From Penium margaritaceum (lineage: Eukaryota; Streptophyta; Zygnematophyceae; Desmidiales; Peniaceae), in the NCBI GenBank assembly GCA_023375785.1, contig SZWC01009501.1, positions 1-64,000 of the forward strand: DNA of 64,000 nt, written 5' to 3'. Below, one piece after another: positions 10,461-23,214 of this stretch (positions within the stretch are counted from its first letter, which is position 1; every line of letters begins with the position of its first letter). Under the pieces are notes generated by a model. It did not search any database. It was not told the DNA's origin and saw only the letters and a program-made list of their open reading frames with translations. Both the position numbers and the translations under genes were made by a program.

Positions 10461-13400
10461 CATTTGAAACACACCTCAGCCAGCTTCACGGTCTTCTTTT
10501 GCCATGATGGCTTCAGCCACCACAGCTGTTGCCGCTGTCTCAGCTGCTCCCACTGGTGCAATGAGACGTGGCATCTTTGCCAAATGCAGACTCTCCGCTA
10601 CCGCTGCTACAGATACGCATTCCATGCCAGAAAAAGTCATCGGTGCTGCAGCCAGCTACCTTCACCTGTCACAGTGGATTCCCCACTTCTTGAAGGACCC
10701 CCCGTCGATGAGTTGAACATGTCTCGTACGGCTTCCAGGGAGGCAGCACACGAGTGGTCGGAGCCTGACTGGCCTATGGAATCGCCTAGCGACGACCCCG
10801 ACATACCAAGGTGGTTTCGTATGCACTCCTCGGAATACTGGCATGACAACTTCGTGCCCATTGAAGAAGCTAGAGGGTGGGAGATTGACATTCAATTGTA
10901 CACCACTGATGACCTCCATTCCATACCTTCTCCAGCTCCAGGTATGCAACCCACCGGTCCAAACCCTATCCCTGATATTCCTACTGTTGCTGACACTACA
11001 TCTGGCTCAGCAGCCCACAAAGTCCTGGGCCACATCCCAGAGCTGTCATCCCACATCGACCCCATCAGTCTTGCTGAAGCCATCCTCATTCTAGCTGCCA
11101 GCGCAGCTGCCATCTTCTCGGCAATAGCCAAGGCCAGCAAGGCACCCACAAGTACTTCCGTTGGCCGGGCTACTGCCGCATACACAGAAGCAGCAGCATC
11201 ACTCAGCAAGTACAATCAGCTCCATCCACACATGTACAGCTTCTACATTCCTCACAGTAGCCACAGAAAACAAGACAAGCTATAGTGGCCTCGTTTTCTG
11301 TGGCCACAAATGCTGCTATTGCATCTGACACTATATCAAGTACAATCAGTTCCATCCAGGCATGTACAGCCGCTACATTCCTCACACCTTCAAGGGCCGC
11401 ATACAGCATGGCCCATCACTCGAGCATTGGAGTTCTCATGGCGTTCGCGAGTGTAGCTGTGGCGGGGGCCATAGCCATCAGCTCCCTGTGCCTTCTGGTA
11501 GTCTTCTTTCCGTGGATTGCTTTTCTGGCATCATCAGCCACGATGATGGTACCCCCTCTCTTCTCACTGCTACCACGTTGTTAGTCTGGTGAGTGTGTAC
11601 GTCTTCTTCTCTTCCTCCTCTACACTCCACTTTATCATTTCCCAAACTCTCGTCGCACATTCTCAGTTGCACCAGCATTCATCGTGCTTGGCCCTGGGAA
11701 GAATATTGAGACCCTCCAGGCCACCCTCACTCAAGTACAAGCAGCCCGCCGGAGAGTCAAGGAAGAGCTACCGCAGGACACTGATGCAAAAAATAGAGAT
11801 AGCCACAGCTGTGGCTGACATTGTCATGAAGTGCTTGCACTCTGTTCCTAATATTGCTGTTGTATTGGCTGTTGCGGGTGCGCTTTCTTCCTCTACCTCC
11901 TCTCATGTGGTAAGTGATGCGGATGACTCCTTTGCACTATCTCTCTCTGGTGCAGCCTCCTTTTCTCAGACTATCCTGCCGCAAAGACAGAAGGATTTGA
12001 AATTCCACCTCTCAACTCCACCCCCAAACTCTCCTTCTCTTCATGGAAGACACGCCTCAACTGTTGGATAGAGGGAGAGATCCTTTAAGATTATTACTCC
12101 TTTGATGATCTGTTAACCACACCTTCCTTCACTCCTACGCCCTATGAATTTGCACGTGTTGTGCGCTTCCTTATCTTGGCTTGGCCTGAAGACCTCCGCG
12201 ATGACATTGGTACATACAACGCTAGCACAACACACCACACACTAGTAGACCTAGTGGGGACATACGGCATCGATTGCAACTGCAAAACCGTCACTCGACA
12301 TGCTGTTTAGAGTGCTCTCACTACGTAGTTCAACCAACTGCACATGCGTGTGGATGAACATGCTGATGAGTATAAGGCATGCCCTCAGCGCCTGCTTTGT
12401 GACTTGGGCAAGGCTGCACCAGGTCCCCATTCTGCATGTTTCTCCATTATGGAAAGCCGCATTCCCAAGCTCTCCCGAACTCTATCTGCATGTGCCACAA
12501 GGTGAACTTGAGTGTCTTGCGTCTGAGCCGGTGCCACCCAAATCACCCCCACGCATTGGTTCCCTCTATTAGCTCACCATTTCCCGCCTCACAGACTAGT
12601 GGAGCAGTCTACAAAGAAGAATTATCCACCGTGCTACCCTCGCTACTGTCAACATCTCCTCCTCCTCCTCTGCTCATGTAGCCACTTCATCTACTCCTCC
12701 TACATCCTCTACCTCCACTGCAACTGCACACTCCACTTAGGGAGCTGGTTGTGGTGGAGGTGGTTGCCAAGACCACGGCAAGTGTACATGCCGTGGTCGT
12801 AGGGGCAAGGGGGGGACTGCCCCCTCTGCTCTTGGTGCAGTTACTTGCTGGAATTGTGGGACTTTTGCGCCCAAATGCCCTACTTCTCGATATGACACTT
12901 GCCTTGTCCCTGCCATGTGCGCCCATTGGGTACGCACCGGTGTTATCACATCTGCCATGGCCACCATCACCATCACCATGGTGTTGATGCCCTCCTCATA
13001 TTCACCTACATCTATTGGTGCCTACAGCAACGTCATGATGCCCTTGTAGCACACCACTCCTTACTCTTCTTCCTGGGGGTGGGCGCCTCCGACCTTTGGA
13101 CCAACCTACTATGGGCCTCCTTCCAAGCACTACACTCCACCTACCTGGCCTCACAACGATGGTCACTTCTCAGCCTCTTTTCCCACCAAGAATCGTCCCG
13201 ACTTGGGCCCTGATGAGGTGTGTGCCCTCCAGCGTCATCTCACTGAACTTTGTACCTCTGTTCTCAGGAAGGTGAGCGCGTGATAGGCCTGTCACATTCC
13301 TTTGTCCGTAAGTCTGATTGAGTCCTTCGTGGTGTGTCATCTGTGGCTGTCCGGGGTGCATTGCCTGATGATCCATGGGTTAAGGATTGGCAATTTCAGA

Positions 13401-13690
13401 ACTTCCCCTGTCATCTGGGTTCTTCTTCCTCACCTTCTGTCCCACCATCTGCCACAGTTGAGGTCTGTCTTATTCTTCCATTAGTCCTTTTCTCAAATAC
13501 CTTCTAAATCATTGACTCTGGGGCCACCCATCACATGACATCCTGTTTCTCCTCCTTTGTCTCTCTTTGCCTGGTTGGGTATGTGCACTTTGTCTGTACT
13601 GGATCTGGCCATCTCCTCCTTTTTGAGGGTGTTGGCATTGTTCTCTTTATTGGTCCTAGTGGGGACCTGTTTCTCCCTTGTGTGCTATGC
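10461..13690 (+). mobile_element. Ty1/copia fossil, 5' part (Ala-rich leader, gag, protease start)
   Basis: Begins with an Ala/Thr/Ser-rich open region (10464-11590) related to the leaders at 28.2-28.9 and 59.7-60.6 kb. Gag sequence follows from about 12130 (TPYEFARVVRFLILAWP) and a gag C-terminus from about 12300. A cysteine-rich zinc-knuckle-like block lies at about 12840. The protease start is near 13510 (IDSGATHHMTSC). It ends at about 13690 against the gypsy element on the opposite strand, so only the 5' half is present. It has many breaks and is old. Confidence 0.75.
11205..11395 (+). repeat. 130-bp tandem duplication inside the copia leader
   Basis: The stretch AAGTACAATCAG(C/T)TCCATCCA...CATGTACAGC...CTACATTCCTCACA occurs at about 11208 and again at about 11338, 130 bases apart, with a few differences. 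The inverted pair CCACAGAAAAC / GTTTTCTGTGG lies between the copies. Confidence 0.7.
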
Positions 13691-14095
13691 ATGCTCCCAT
13701 GAGTTGTGGGCAATGTCGCAGCCCTTCCACTTGATGAGGTACTCCCATCCAGGGCCACGATGACGGTGGTCAAGGATGGCCTCCACCTCAAACTCTTCCT
13801 CGCCCTCGATGACCACCTGAGGCGGAGGCTCCGAACTGCGGCCAGGAAAATGCTCAGCCAGATCATGGTAGAGCTTGAGTTTGGAGATGTGGAACACGTC
13901 ATGGACAGGCATGAAAGGTGGAAGAGCCAACCGCACCACCACGGGTGTGCGTATTTCGAGCACCACGAATGGACCAAGCCACCGGGGTTTCAATTTCTTC
14001 GATCGGACCCCGCAAAGCTTGACGTGCGCACTATTGAGAAGCAAGTGGTCACCGACTTTGAGCATTGCATCTACGCATCCACGGTCTGCTTGCAC
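13685..14095 (-). pseudogene. gypsy integrase tail with chromodomain
   Basis: On the minus strand: VGDHLLL, KLKPRWLGPF and VHDVFHISKLK are the integrase C-terminal (GPY/F) signature. They are followed by an acidic linker and a chromodomain (EVEAILDHR, EYLIKWKGC, HNSWE). In known chromoviruses this domain reads histone marks to steer integration to heterochromatin. Confidence 0.85.
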
Positions 14096-17000
14096 TTCCT
14101 GCTACTCTTGCGCCTTTTCCAATGCATACTGCATCGCTGCCAAAATCTGCTTGAAGTCACGTGCGATAGACTCCACTACAGGCAGGATGCTTACGTCGTG
14201 TAAACTGAGGGGCATGGCAGGCACCGTCACGTTCACCACCTCAAATTGCGCCTTGCCAGTGGAGGCGGAGGTGGTAGAGTTTTACGCCGGTTCAGCGACC
14301 TGCAACTGCTGGTCCCACGTTGTCTCGTCTGGATCACCACCTGTATGGAGGAGCTACTCCAACGTCTGGTTCGTCCGCTCAGTCTGTCCGTCAGTTTGGG
14401 GATGAAAACTGGCCGACAGCTGCACCTTGCTGCCACACTGCTCCATGAGTTCTTGCTAGAACTTACTCATGAAGAACGAGTCATGGTCGCTCACAATGGA
14501 CTGCGGCATTCCATGGAGGCGCACCACGTGCTTGAGTAATAGCCGAGCCGTGCCTTTTCCGTTCATCCTATCACGTGTCGAGATGAATTGCAACATCTTG
14601 CTGAAGCGATCCACCACCACCAACACCGCATTGTGACCTGCCCCTATCTCGGGCAAGCCAGTGATGAAGTCCATGGAGATGTCTTGCCACGGCTACTCGG
14701 GGATGGGCAAGGGTTGGAGGAGACCCGGGATATTTGTCCTCTGTGTCTTCTGGCGTTGGCACACGTCACAACTCCGGAAAAACTCAGCCACCTCCGATGA
14801 CATGGTGGGCCACTAAAACAAGCGAGCCACCGTCTTCAATGTCTTGTCGGCGGAGAAGTGGCCGCTCGGGCCACTGTCATGACACACCTCCAAGATCAGC
14901 TGCCGAAGCACTGGCACCATGGGAACCACCACTTGTTGCGTACCGCGCCATTGCCAATACAACACCTCAAAGAAAAATCTTCGAGAGTCGTACTCCCCAT
15001 GTGCCTCGTACCCCTCCGTGAAGAGCTTCACAAGGAAGCCATCCTTGTGGATGGTGAGGGACGCGACCCGCATCATCAGGTCCGGTCGCCATGAGAGGGC
15101 GTCGGCTGGGTTGATAGGACCAGCTGGTACACGATATTGTAGTCGAAGTACGACTCGAGGTACTCCACCCAACGCGCTTGCCGCCGGCTCAGGTTCGGTT
15201 GCGTCTTTAAGTACTTCAACGCCTGGTGGTAGGTGTAGACCGTGCATTTTTGTGCCTTGAGGTAGCACTGCCAGTTCTTGAAGGCTGCGGCTACTGCAAG
15301 AATATCCTTCTCATGGGTGGCGTAGTTCAGCTCTGCCCCACACAACTTGCACGAGTAGTAGGCGACCAGCTGTGACTCTTTGCCAAAGTCCTGCAAAAGA
15401 GTTCCACCAACAGCCTGGCCCGATGCACCCGTTGCCAAATCAAACTCACGATCGATGTCGGCGATGTGCAAGGCCAACACGAAGGTCAAAGCCCTTTTGA
15501 GATTCTCAAAGGCTTCTTGTTCGCTAACTCCTCAACTCCACTCGCGATCTTTGCGAGTGAGATTGGAGAGTGGCGCTGACACTCCTGCGTAGGCAAGGAT
15601 AAACCTGCGGTAGTAGCTGTAAAAACCAAATAACACTTGAACATCATGCACATTGCACAACTTCAACCACTCTTGTATGGCCGACACTTTTGTGGGTCCA
15701 TGCCAATCTGTCCATTGCCAATTATGTGACCAAGGAACTCAAATTTCCCCACAGCAAACTCACACTTAGAGATCTTTGCAAAAAACTTCTCCTTCCTTAA
15801 AATCTTGAGGACTCTTTTTACATGCTCCTCATGCTCCTCTGCCATCCTGCTATACACCAAGATATCCTCGATGTACACCACCACAAAGTCATCCAAGTAC
15901 GACTTGAAGATATTGTTCATCACCACCATAAAGGTGGTTGGCGCATTGGTCAACCCGAAAGGCATCACAAGGAACTCCTTGTGACCATAGCAGGTGCGGA
16001 AGGCCATCTTTTCAACATCATCTGTTGCAATGCGAATCTGGTGATAGCCGGATCGGAGGTCGATCTTTGTGAAGAAGCTAGCCGCACAAAGCTGATCAAA
16101 GAGATTCTCTGCTTGTGGAAGCGGGTATCGGTTCTTGACTCATTCAACGCACGGTAGTCCACGCACATGCGCATCTTCTCCATCGTTTTGTGCACAAACA
16201 AGACAGGTGTAGCGTAAGGAGACGTGGAGAGGCGGACAAAGCCCTGCTCCATCATCTCGGTCAGCTGTTTCCTGAACTCCTACAGCTGCGTGTCGGTCAT
16301 GCAGTAAGTTGCATGAACAAGTGGGCACACTCCAGGTTTAAGGTCAATGCAATGGTCCACATCCCGCTTTGTTGGCAGACTCGCCGGGAGGGCATCGGGG
16401 AACACGTCCTCAAACTCCATACACATCTTCCAAAGCCCCTCGGGCACCATTGAAAAACTTTCCTTGGGTCCTGGGCTGCTCATGAGTCGCCCCTTACACC
16501 ACAGCAGAAGCCACATCCTCTGGTCTGTCAAAATCGCCCTCCACGTCTTGCACGGACGCCAGAAAATCTGCTCCTTTTTTCTACTTGCACGCTTGAGCTG
16601 CACCAAGTTCAGCATCAATGGCGTCGATTCCTCCTTGCAAGGCACCGAATGCTGCGTTACTTCCTCCCCGCAAGTCCCCTCCTCCACAGCCTCTTCCTTG
16701 GACCACATAGGTAAGGGATACTCCTTGTCTCCGAGCTTGACTGAGACGGTGTACGCCTCCCAATTGACTGCGGGGTTGTACGTGTAGATGAAGTCACGAC
16801 CGGGGATCACATGGTAATCCTTCATTCGAGTATACATTCGTTATGCAAAGCTTCCCTGCACGAATGGAGAGGGGAAAGGCCATGTACCCCACTTCAATTG
16901 TGCCGTCCACTTGGTTAGCGGTCCGCATCTTACTTGTGAGCGGAAGGCCCCACTTCTGAGCACACTCCATGCTCACAATATTATGGCTTGCGCCACAATC

Positions 17001-17332
17001 CAGTAGACTCCCCACCTTTCTCTTGATGCATTTCACTCGTGCCTCCAAGAGAAGTGCGGGCTCCTCCTTCTCATACACCGAATCCCATGCCTTGACCTCG
17101 GAAACCCCCTTAATTGCTACAAGGCATTCGTGTGGACGGTCAACTGGCAGTTTGGGCTGAGAGGAGCCAAGAGTAACGCCATCTACTCCCGGCTCTCCTC
17201 GTTTCCCGACTCCTTTGTTGCTTTCTCCGCTTCCTTCGTGGCTTGCTTCCTCTTCCCTTGCCGCTTACCCTTGCTGTCATCCTTCTTTCGACCCCGACAA
17301 TCACGCACAATGTGGTTAGGCTTGCCACAGTT

Positions 17333-18251
17333 TTACCACTTGCTCTGTTGCAACGCTCCGATCTCCATGGGCGTGTTGTTGCTCTCGTCCAACTTGCCGT
17401 AACCACCTCCAAAAGAGTTGTGGCTGTTGGCATGAGCCTGTTGCACATGCGAGTCGTTCCGTTCTGCTGCTGCAATCATCCTTGGTAGGTCGTTGTTAAG
17501 GTTGTGCATCACTGTCACAGCACGGGCGTCATCCTTGAGGCAGTTGCTATAGTGGATGCACAATTTGTGGGAGTCAAAGCCACAGTTGGAAATAATCTCA
17601 CAAAATCTAAGGGTGTAGTCGGCGATGCGACCAGTTTGGCGAAGCCGATGCAGCTTGGCACGCGTGTTGTTCCTCACGTCACCCACAGTGAAGCGCTTAA
17701 TGAACGACTCTGTGAATTCCTTCCACAAAGTCGGCCATTTCAGGGTAGGGTCGCCACTGCTGCAGGTTGGGGCCGCTTGGGTTGAGAGTCCGGCCACGGC
17801 CGCAATGCTGGCGACCATTGCTGCTCCATTGCTGTGTGGATTGCACCGCATCACATCAGCCCACCAATCCAATGATGCCCCTCTCAATAGGGTCACGGCA
17901 TATTCGCGGCGTGCGTCATACCTTGAGGCATCCACGCCAATGGCGGTGAGGTACAACTCTAGTCCAAGCATCCAAGTGTGCAGAGCTGGCCCATCCTTCC
18001 TCAATGGGTCAAACGGCTCCGGCTTGGGCGGGCACGGGACGCCCAACGCAGGTCCGTTTGTGGTGGCAACTACCACTGGTGTTGTCATGACATGCTTCAC
18101 AAGCTCTTGATTGAGGTACGCGTTTTTCTTCTCTAACAAGTCCATCTTGGCCTGCATGTCGGCGAGCAACTTCTGCAATGCTGTGGCTCCTGTTACTTTG
18201 CCTTGCGCGTCAAGTACCGCGGCCATCTGGAACGTGCTGGATGAATTCATC
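17333..18251 (-). pseudogene. gypsy gag (part of the chromovirus fossil)
   Basis: A long open region on the minus strand. It contains a coiled-coil-like stretch (LQKLLADMQAKMDLLEKK), then the gag core with PFDPLRKDG, DWWADVM and the retrotransposon-gag block (LWKEFTESFIKRF, RLRQTGRIADYTLRF). This is the usual order for chromovirus gag, the structural protein of the particle. The ATG at about 18251 was chosen because upstream sequence is leader near the primer site. Treated as a fossil part. Confidence 0.75.
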
Positions 18252-18420
18252 TCTGTGCCTTGTACAACTTCTTCCTCAATGGCTCCTCCACTTACTGCCT
18301 TATCACCGGAGTACGTGGTTGGCCTTGGGCACGGATCCACCAAAGAGAAGAGATGTGTGCTGGCCTCCGCTAACCAGGACGCGTAGCCACGTAGGTGATT
18401 GTGCCCCTGAGCCAAGGGTT

Positions 18421-18432
18421 GCTCTGATACCA
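18421..18432 (-). promoter_or_regulatory. primer-binding site of the gypsy element
   Basis: The minus strand reads TGGTATCAGAGC, the standard plant retrotransposon site complementary to initiator methionine tRNA. It lies two bases inside the LTR edge at 18435. Confidence 0.9.
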
Positions 18433-18434
18433 AG

Positions 18435-19176
18435 TGTAAGCCAGGCACGATGTGCTAGCCTCAACCGGATGGTGTAGACACCAACCGGCGGCAACGTCAA
18501 TCAAGGGGTTGCCAGTGCACACCTTTCCGGGTTTGTGAAAGCATAGGGTCTTCTTGGGGGAGCCCAGGAACACATGTGGCAAAGTGGGAGTAAATTGTAC
18601 TTCTTATTCAAGTGTCAAAATACAAGACAAAATGTACATGATGACACATCCTAGGCAACCCGGGGTCGCCAAGCTGTGTGTGGCCTCGTATGGGCTGGAG
18701 ATGAGAGTTGTTGCCTTAGCATCAGTAGCTCATATTTCTAGATTTCCAATGCACCACGAATCGTATCATTCTGTGTAGGAACGGCCGAGATCTGCTGCTG
18801 GCAGCACCACTAGCGGCGGTGACGGCCGCCCGAAGCGCCCTTTCTGGTAATAACACATCAGGTTGCCATTCCGAAGTGCCCTTGGCCCTCAATGATCCTT
18901 AACTCATTGATTATCCGGGCCCCAAGGTGCGTTTCGGCCTTGTTGGATCTTCTGAGGGTCGAGCCTTGGTCCTTGGGGATGAATTTCCGTCACCTGTTTT
19001 CTCCTTAACAGGTCCATCCTTTGGCGGGACGTAACTTCATCAATTCTTGACGGATCAACCCCATTCTTGAATCAATATTGCATGGTTTTTTCTTTAGATT
19101 CCAAATCCATAGTCAGATTGTACATTCAACAAAGCCTCAATCCGCAATCAGTGCCGTTGGCACCGATCAGCTTACA
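18435..19176 (-). repeat. 5' LTR of the gypsy chromovirus
   Basis: Runs from TGTAAGC to CTTACA, about 742 bp, immediately outside the primer site. The same LTR family recurs at 26548-27316 in the opposite orientation, with matching termini and matching inner blocks (AACCGGATGGTGTAG, ACCAACCGGCGGCAACG). No convincing 5-bp target duplication is seen. Confidence 0.85.
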
Positions 19177-22100
19177 TTATTCCGGCGATGTCTCCTCCAG
19201 GTGTTGGTATGCCGTGAGAGTTCATTGCGGACCGTCTTGCTGCCAGGTGGACTAGTCTCCAGAATGAAGGGCTCCATTGATCTACCATCACCGGAGTTTC
19301 CACCTTGACGACTGCCTTATCCCCTTCCACAACCTCCTCATCCTCCTCCTCCACCTCTTCCTATACCAGCTCTACGGCCACTGCTCTTGCCTCCAAGGAC
19401 CGTTACCGTGGCCATGGCAATGGGAAGGAGAAGGGCAAAGAGAAAGCACCTGCTTCCTCTTCCTCCTCCCCGGTGCTGTGGTCTGCTGGAAATATGTTTT
19501 GCATGAGCACTCTGCGTGTGCGTTTCTAGCTCCTCCAGATGACCTTCGTCTTGCCCCCGGCATGCGTGCCGACTGGGCCCGTACTACTGGTACCTCACCA
19601 GTAGCCACGTCCCTTTCTCACATGACCTCATCCTCATCGTCGACAATCCAGCTATCTACCCAGGCCTTCTCCATTGTTTGAGTTCCTCCTGGTCCTCCAC
19701 TGGTCCCATACCCTTGGGGCTAACCGCCTCCTTATGGTACTCCACCCTACGCTGCTCCACCCTCATGAGTCTACTCTGCTCCATCATGGTTTCCTCCTTC
19801 CTCCGGCGCTTCCACCTTGGCTCCTGCTGGGTCTATCGCAAATGATGGCAAGCATTTGCAGGAGCAGTCTCTTCTTTAGCTCCTCCGCCTTCACGATCAG
19901 GGAGGTGAGGGTGTTGCACCGTTGGCCAGTGGTCCTACGTGTCAGACTGATGCTGTTTTTTTTTGTGACTCCCCCAGTCATGTGCATGGGTCTTTGTCTC
20001 CCTCCATTCCATGGATTGAGCATCGGCAGTCTATTGTTCTTCTGCATTGTCTTGCTGCCTACACGTCGTCCCCTTGTCTTGTAGTCCCTGTTGGCATCAT
20101 TGCAACGTGTGGTGTCATTCCCCCGTTTGTGTGTCAGGTGGCTTCTGGATCCTGGATTCGGGGGCCACTAACCACATGATGTCTGTGCGTTCCTTGTTCA
20201 TCTCCCTCAACCCTGCTAGTGCTGTTCACTTTGTGTGCACTGGGTTTGGCCAGTTGCTCCATGTTCAAGGTGTTGGTGTTACTCTTTTTGTCCGTCACAG
20301 TGGCACAGTGTACCTTCCCAACGTGTTGTACATCCCTTCTTTGGAGCTCAGCATGCTGTTGGTGCCCTCCATGGACGATCAACACATGGAATTCTCTGCT
20401 GGTCGTGGTGTTGGCACTATGCGTTTGCGTCCCTCTGATCACATTGTTTTTCATGGGGTTAAGTGTGAAAAATTGTACCGTGTGTCCCTGTTCTTCTCTC
20501 CCTCTGCCTCGATTGGTACTACACTCGCCCATGTGGCCCCCTCTCTCTCACTTGATCTTGTTTGAGTCGCTTTTCCTCCATGACCTTCGTCGCCTTTTGT
20601 CGGCTACCACCCTTCTTCTGCTCTTTCTGGCTTGGGAGGGGAGGTCGGCCCTGTCCCACCGGCAGTCCCTTTTGTCGGGACCTTGCTGTCTGCATCCTCT
20701 TTTCTCTAGTTGTCAGGCTTCCAGCCTCCACCTGCCTCTCTTACATCTTCATTGTCTAGCTTGTCCAGCACACTCACCTCTCAAGTCACGTCCTCACCCG
20801 CTCCTACGTATAAGCCACAGTTCTCCATCTCACCATCTGCGAGTCCCGTTGTCCATGACGTGTTGCCAGACCCTGCAGGGATAGACATCCATGTGTCCTC
20901 AGAGCCCACTTGACCTACACCTGTCTCACCCTTCGTTCGTGGGGTCTTCGTGTGCTCTCGCACCGCACCTTTAGCATTGTTGTTCAGACCGACCACCCAT
21001 CTTAGTGCCAGAAAACTCAGTCCCCCATCGTGCCAGTTCAGTCTCCCTTCGTGCCAACAGGCATGGATGCGCTTGGCCTAGCCACAAATATTGTCCATCC
21101 CAGTTTCGCCCTGGGCTATTTGGTGTTTGTGTCCAAGCACACTCGTGCAGTTGCTACTACTTCCACTGACGCCATTACTGAGTGCCATGCAACCACTAGC
21201 TCTACATCTCTCCCCTCATAGCCTTCCATTGCTCATCACGCACACCCGACTCCAGATGCATAGCAGTGGGAAGCAGCGATGCACGATGAGTTGAAGGCCC
21301 TCAATGACCATGCTCGCGTCCTGCTAAGTCTTATCTACCATCATGATTGGGAGGTGGAACAGATGGATGTCAACAACGCCTTTCTCCTTAGGAAGCTGGA
21401 CGAGGAGATCTATATGGTCCAGCCCCCTGGGTTCTCTGTTGGCACCAGTAGATTCTGGCGATTCTGGAAGGCTCTCTATGGCCTAAAGCACTTGCCACGG
21501 TGCTAGAACCACGAGATCACATCCACACTTGAGAAGGGCGGCTACTAATGGAGTACTGTGGATCCCTCCCTCTTCGTCATCCATCTTTTTGCTCCTTTTG
21601 TTGCCTTCCTTGTGTATGTGGATGATTTGCTAATCGTGTCACCTAGTTAGGAGGCCATGAAGTCGGTGAAGTCCCTCCTCCAGTCTACGTACAAGATGGA
21701 CTTAGGACCAACTCGTGTGTTTCTGGGAATGGAGCTGGAAGGAGACCACCCCCGCCGTGTTCTCCACATTCACCAGGCTACCTACATTTGCAGCCTGGGG
21801 GAGCACTTCACCTCTCTCCTCGAGACAGTGCCCATGACGTCCATCCCGATGACCCCAGCTGGACAGAGATTGCTGAAGACACTAGATGTATCAAAGCTGG
21901 GGGAGCCAGTCCATGTGATAGACGACCTCCACGTGATCGGCTCTCTCATGTGCCTGGCGATGAAAACCAGGACAGAAGTTGCCTTTGCCGTGAGCTTCCT
22001 TGCACAGTTCTCACAGTGCCTGAGAGCACAGGACTTGGAGGTTGCACTGCGTGTTAACAGGTATGCCCTAACCACTGCTCGAATTGGCCTGTGCTATCGA

Positions 22101-22689
22101 GCACATCCATCAGTTTTCCTTGACATGTACAAAGGCAACGACTGTGTACATGATGCCGATGCTTGCAGCCATGTTGGCTATATCTTCCTTGTGGACGGGA
22201 CCGCTGTGTCATGGAAGACATGGTTGTGTTGCTTGCAGCTCTAGTGAAGCTGATTATGTTGCACATGGTACTGGCACATGTGAGAGCATCTAATTGTGTC
22301 ATCTATTATAGCAGTTGCATGTCTCCATTTGCTACAACAATCTGCGCAGCGACAATCAAAGCACCAAGGCTATTGCTGAGCAGGATGACATGCATCACAC
22401 TCTCACTAAGCACGTCAACATTGAGCATAATTTTTTGCGTGAAAGAGTGGCTGTAGGTGACGTCCAGATTGTCTTGGTGGAGACTCGACAGTAGAGAGCT
22501 AACTTCCTCACAAAGGCACTCAGCAACAACATCTTCAAGGTTGTAGTCCATGCCGTTGGCTTTTTATGTGCACGTGATACAACCAGTTGAGTCCCTGTGT
22601 TTGTGCCTACATGTGTACAGTTGTGTTAGTCACATCTTGTGACGTCCATGTCAGTGTGTGTTGTGCGTCCGCTGTGGGTTATGGGGGAG
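19177..22689 (+). mobile_element. Ty1/copia fossil, 3' part
   Basis: Starts flush at the gypsy LTR. Parts: gag tail (19190-19560), protease (about 20150-20500, with LDSGATNHM), reverse transcriptase (about 21280-21780, with VEQMDVNNAFLLRKLDEEIY and FLVYVDDLLIV) and RT/RNase H (21890-22550, with GSLMCLAMKTRTEVAFAVSFLAQF split over that block). Integrase was not recognised. A polypurine tract ATGGGGGAG (22681-22689) leads into the 3' LTR. Many breaks. Old: its LTR differs from the partner at 30036-30554 at roughly one base in seven over the part compared by eye. Confidence 0.85.
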
Positions 22690-23209
22690 TACTGGTTCCT
22701 GTGTCATAAACACGTAGTGACCTCTGGCCTTGTTGCACATCGCACACGTCACTGATGCAAGTGACTGAGAGAGCCAAGATGCTACAACCGACACGTTCAC
22801 CATCGCCGAGACTTGGCTGTGAGCCATGCGAACATCAACTTAACGCCATGCCCTATTTTACCTTGCCACATGCAGACTTGGTGCTAGATCTAGGCACACC
22901 TGGGTCCTTACCCGTGGTAGATGCATTTCCAGTTGAGTGAGGATAATGAAATGGGGAGGGGGAGGTTCGATCCCTGGGCTGTGCTTTGATGAGCATCAAG
23001 CCTCGAGCGAGAGTGAGCTCGCCGCCTGCTCACTCTGTTTGCTCATCCTCGTACCCCGACGAGTAGCACCTTGTTGACTTGTGACTGCTATGCGTGTGTT
23101 TGCAAAAACGTCACCTCGCCTGATGTGTGCCATGGCGCTCTGCCATTGTAGAGGTGCATCTTTTGTCTATTATCCATGTTATCGCACCTCATCACCTCCA
23201 CATCCTACA
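22690..23209 (+). repeat. copia 3' LTR
   Basis: About 520 bp, beginning right after the polypurine tract and ending CCTACA. Its reverse-complement partner is 30036-30554, of the same length. It is followed by CAACG (23210-23214), the same five bases that flank the outer edge of the partner LTR. Confidence 0.85.
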
Positions 23210-23214
23210 CAACG

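Larger units (their letters stand above)
13685..18434 (-). mobile_element. Ty3/gypsy chromovirus fossil, internal region
   Basis: Parts in minus-strand order: primer site at 18421-18432, gag (17333 to about 18251), retropepsin-type protease (16794-17078, with LLDCGAS), reverse transcriptase (about 15663-16840, with MRMCVDYRALN and [13 protein letters not shown]), RNase H (15076-15489), integrase (about 14400-15268; core MDFITGLP), then the GPY/F-type tail and a chromodomain at 13685-14095 (VEAILDHR, YLIKWKGC, HNSWE). The chromodomain places it in the chromovirus branch of gypsy. It keeps all major domains but is broken in several places, and no 3' LTR was seen at its left end. Of moderate age. 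Confidence 0.9.

Noticed and set aside
13706-14405. Plus-strand frames of 165-176 codons
   Set aside because: They are shadows of the gypsy integrase/chromodomain on the minus strand.
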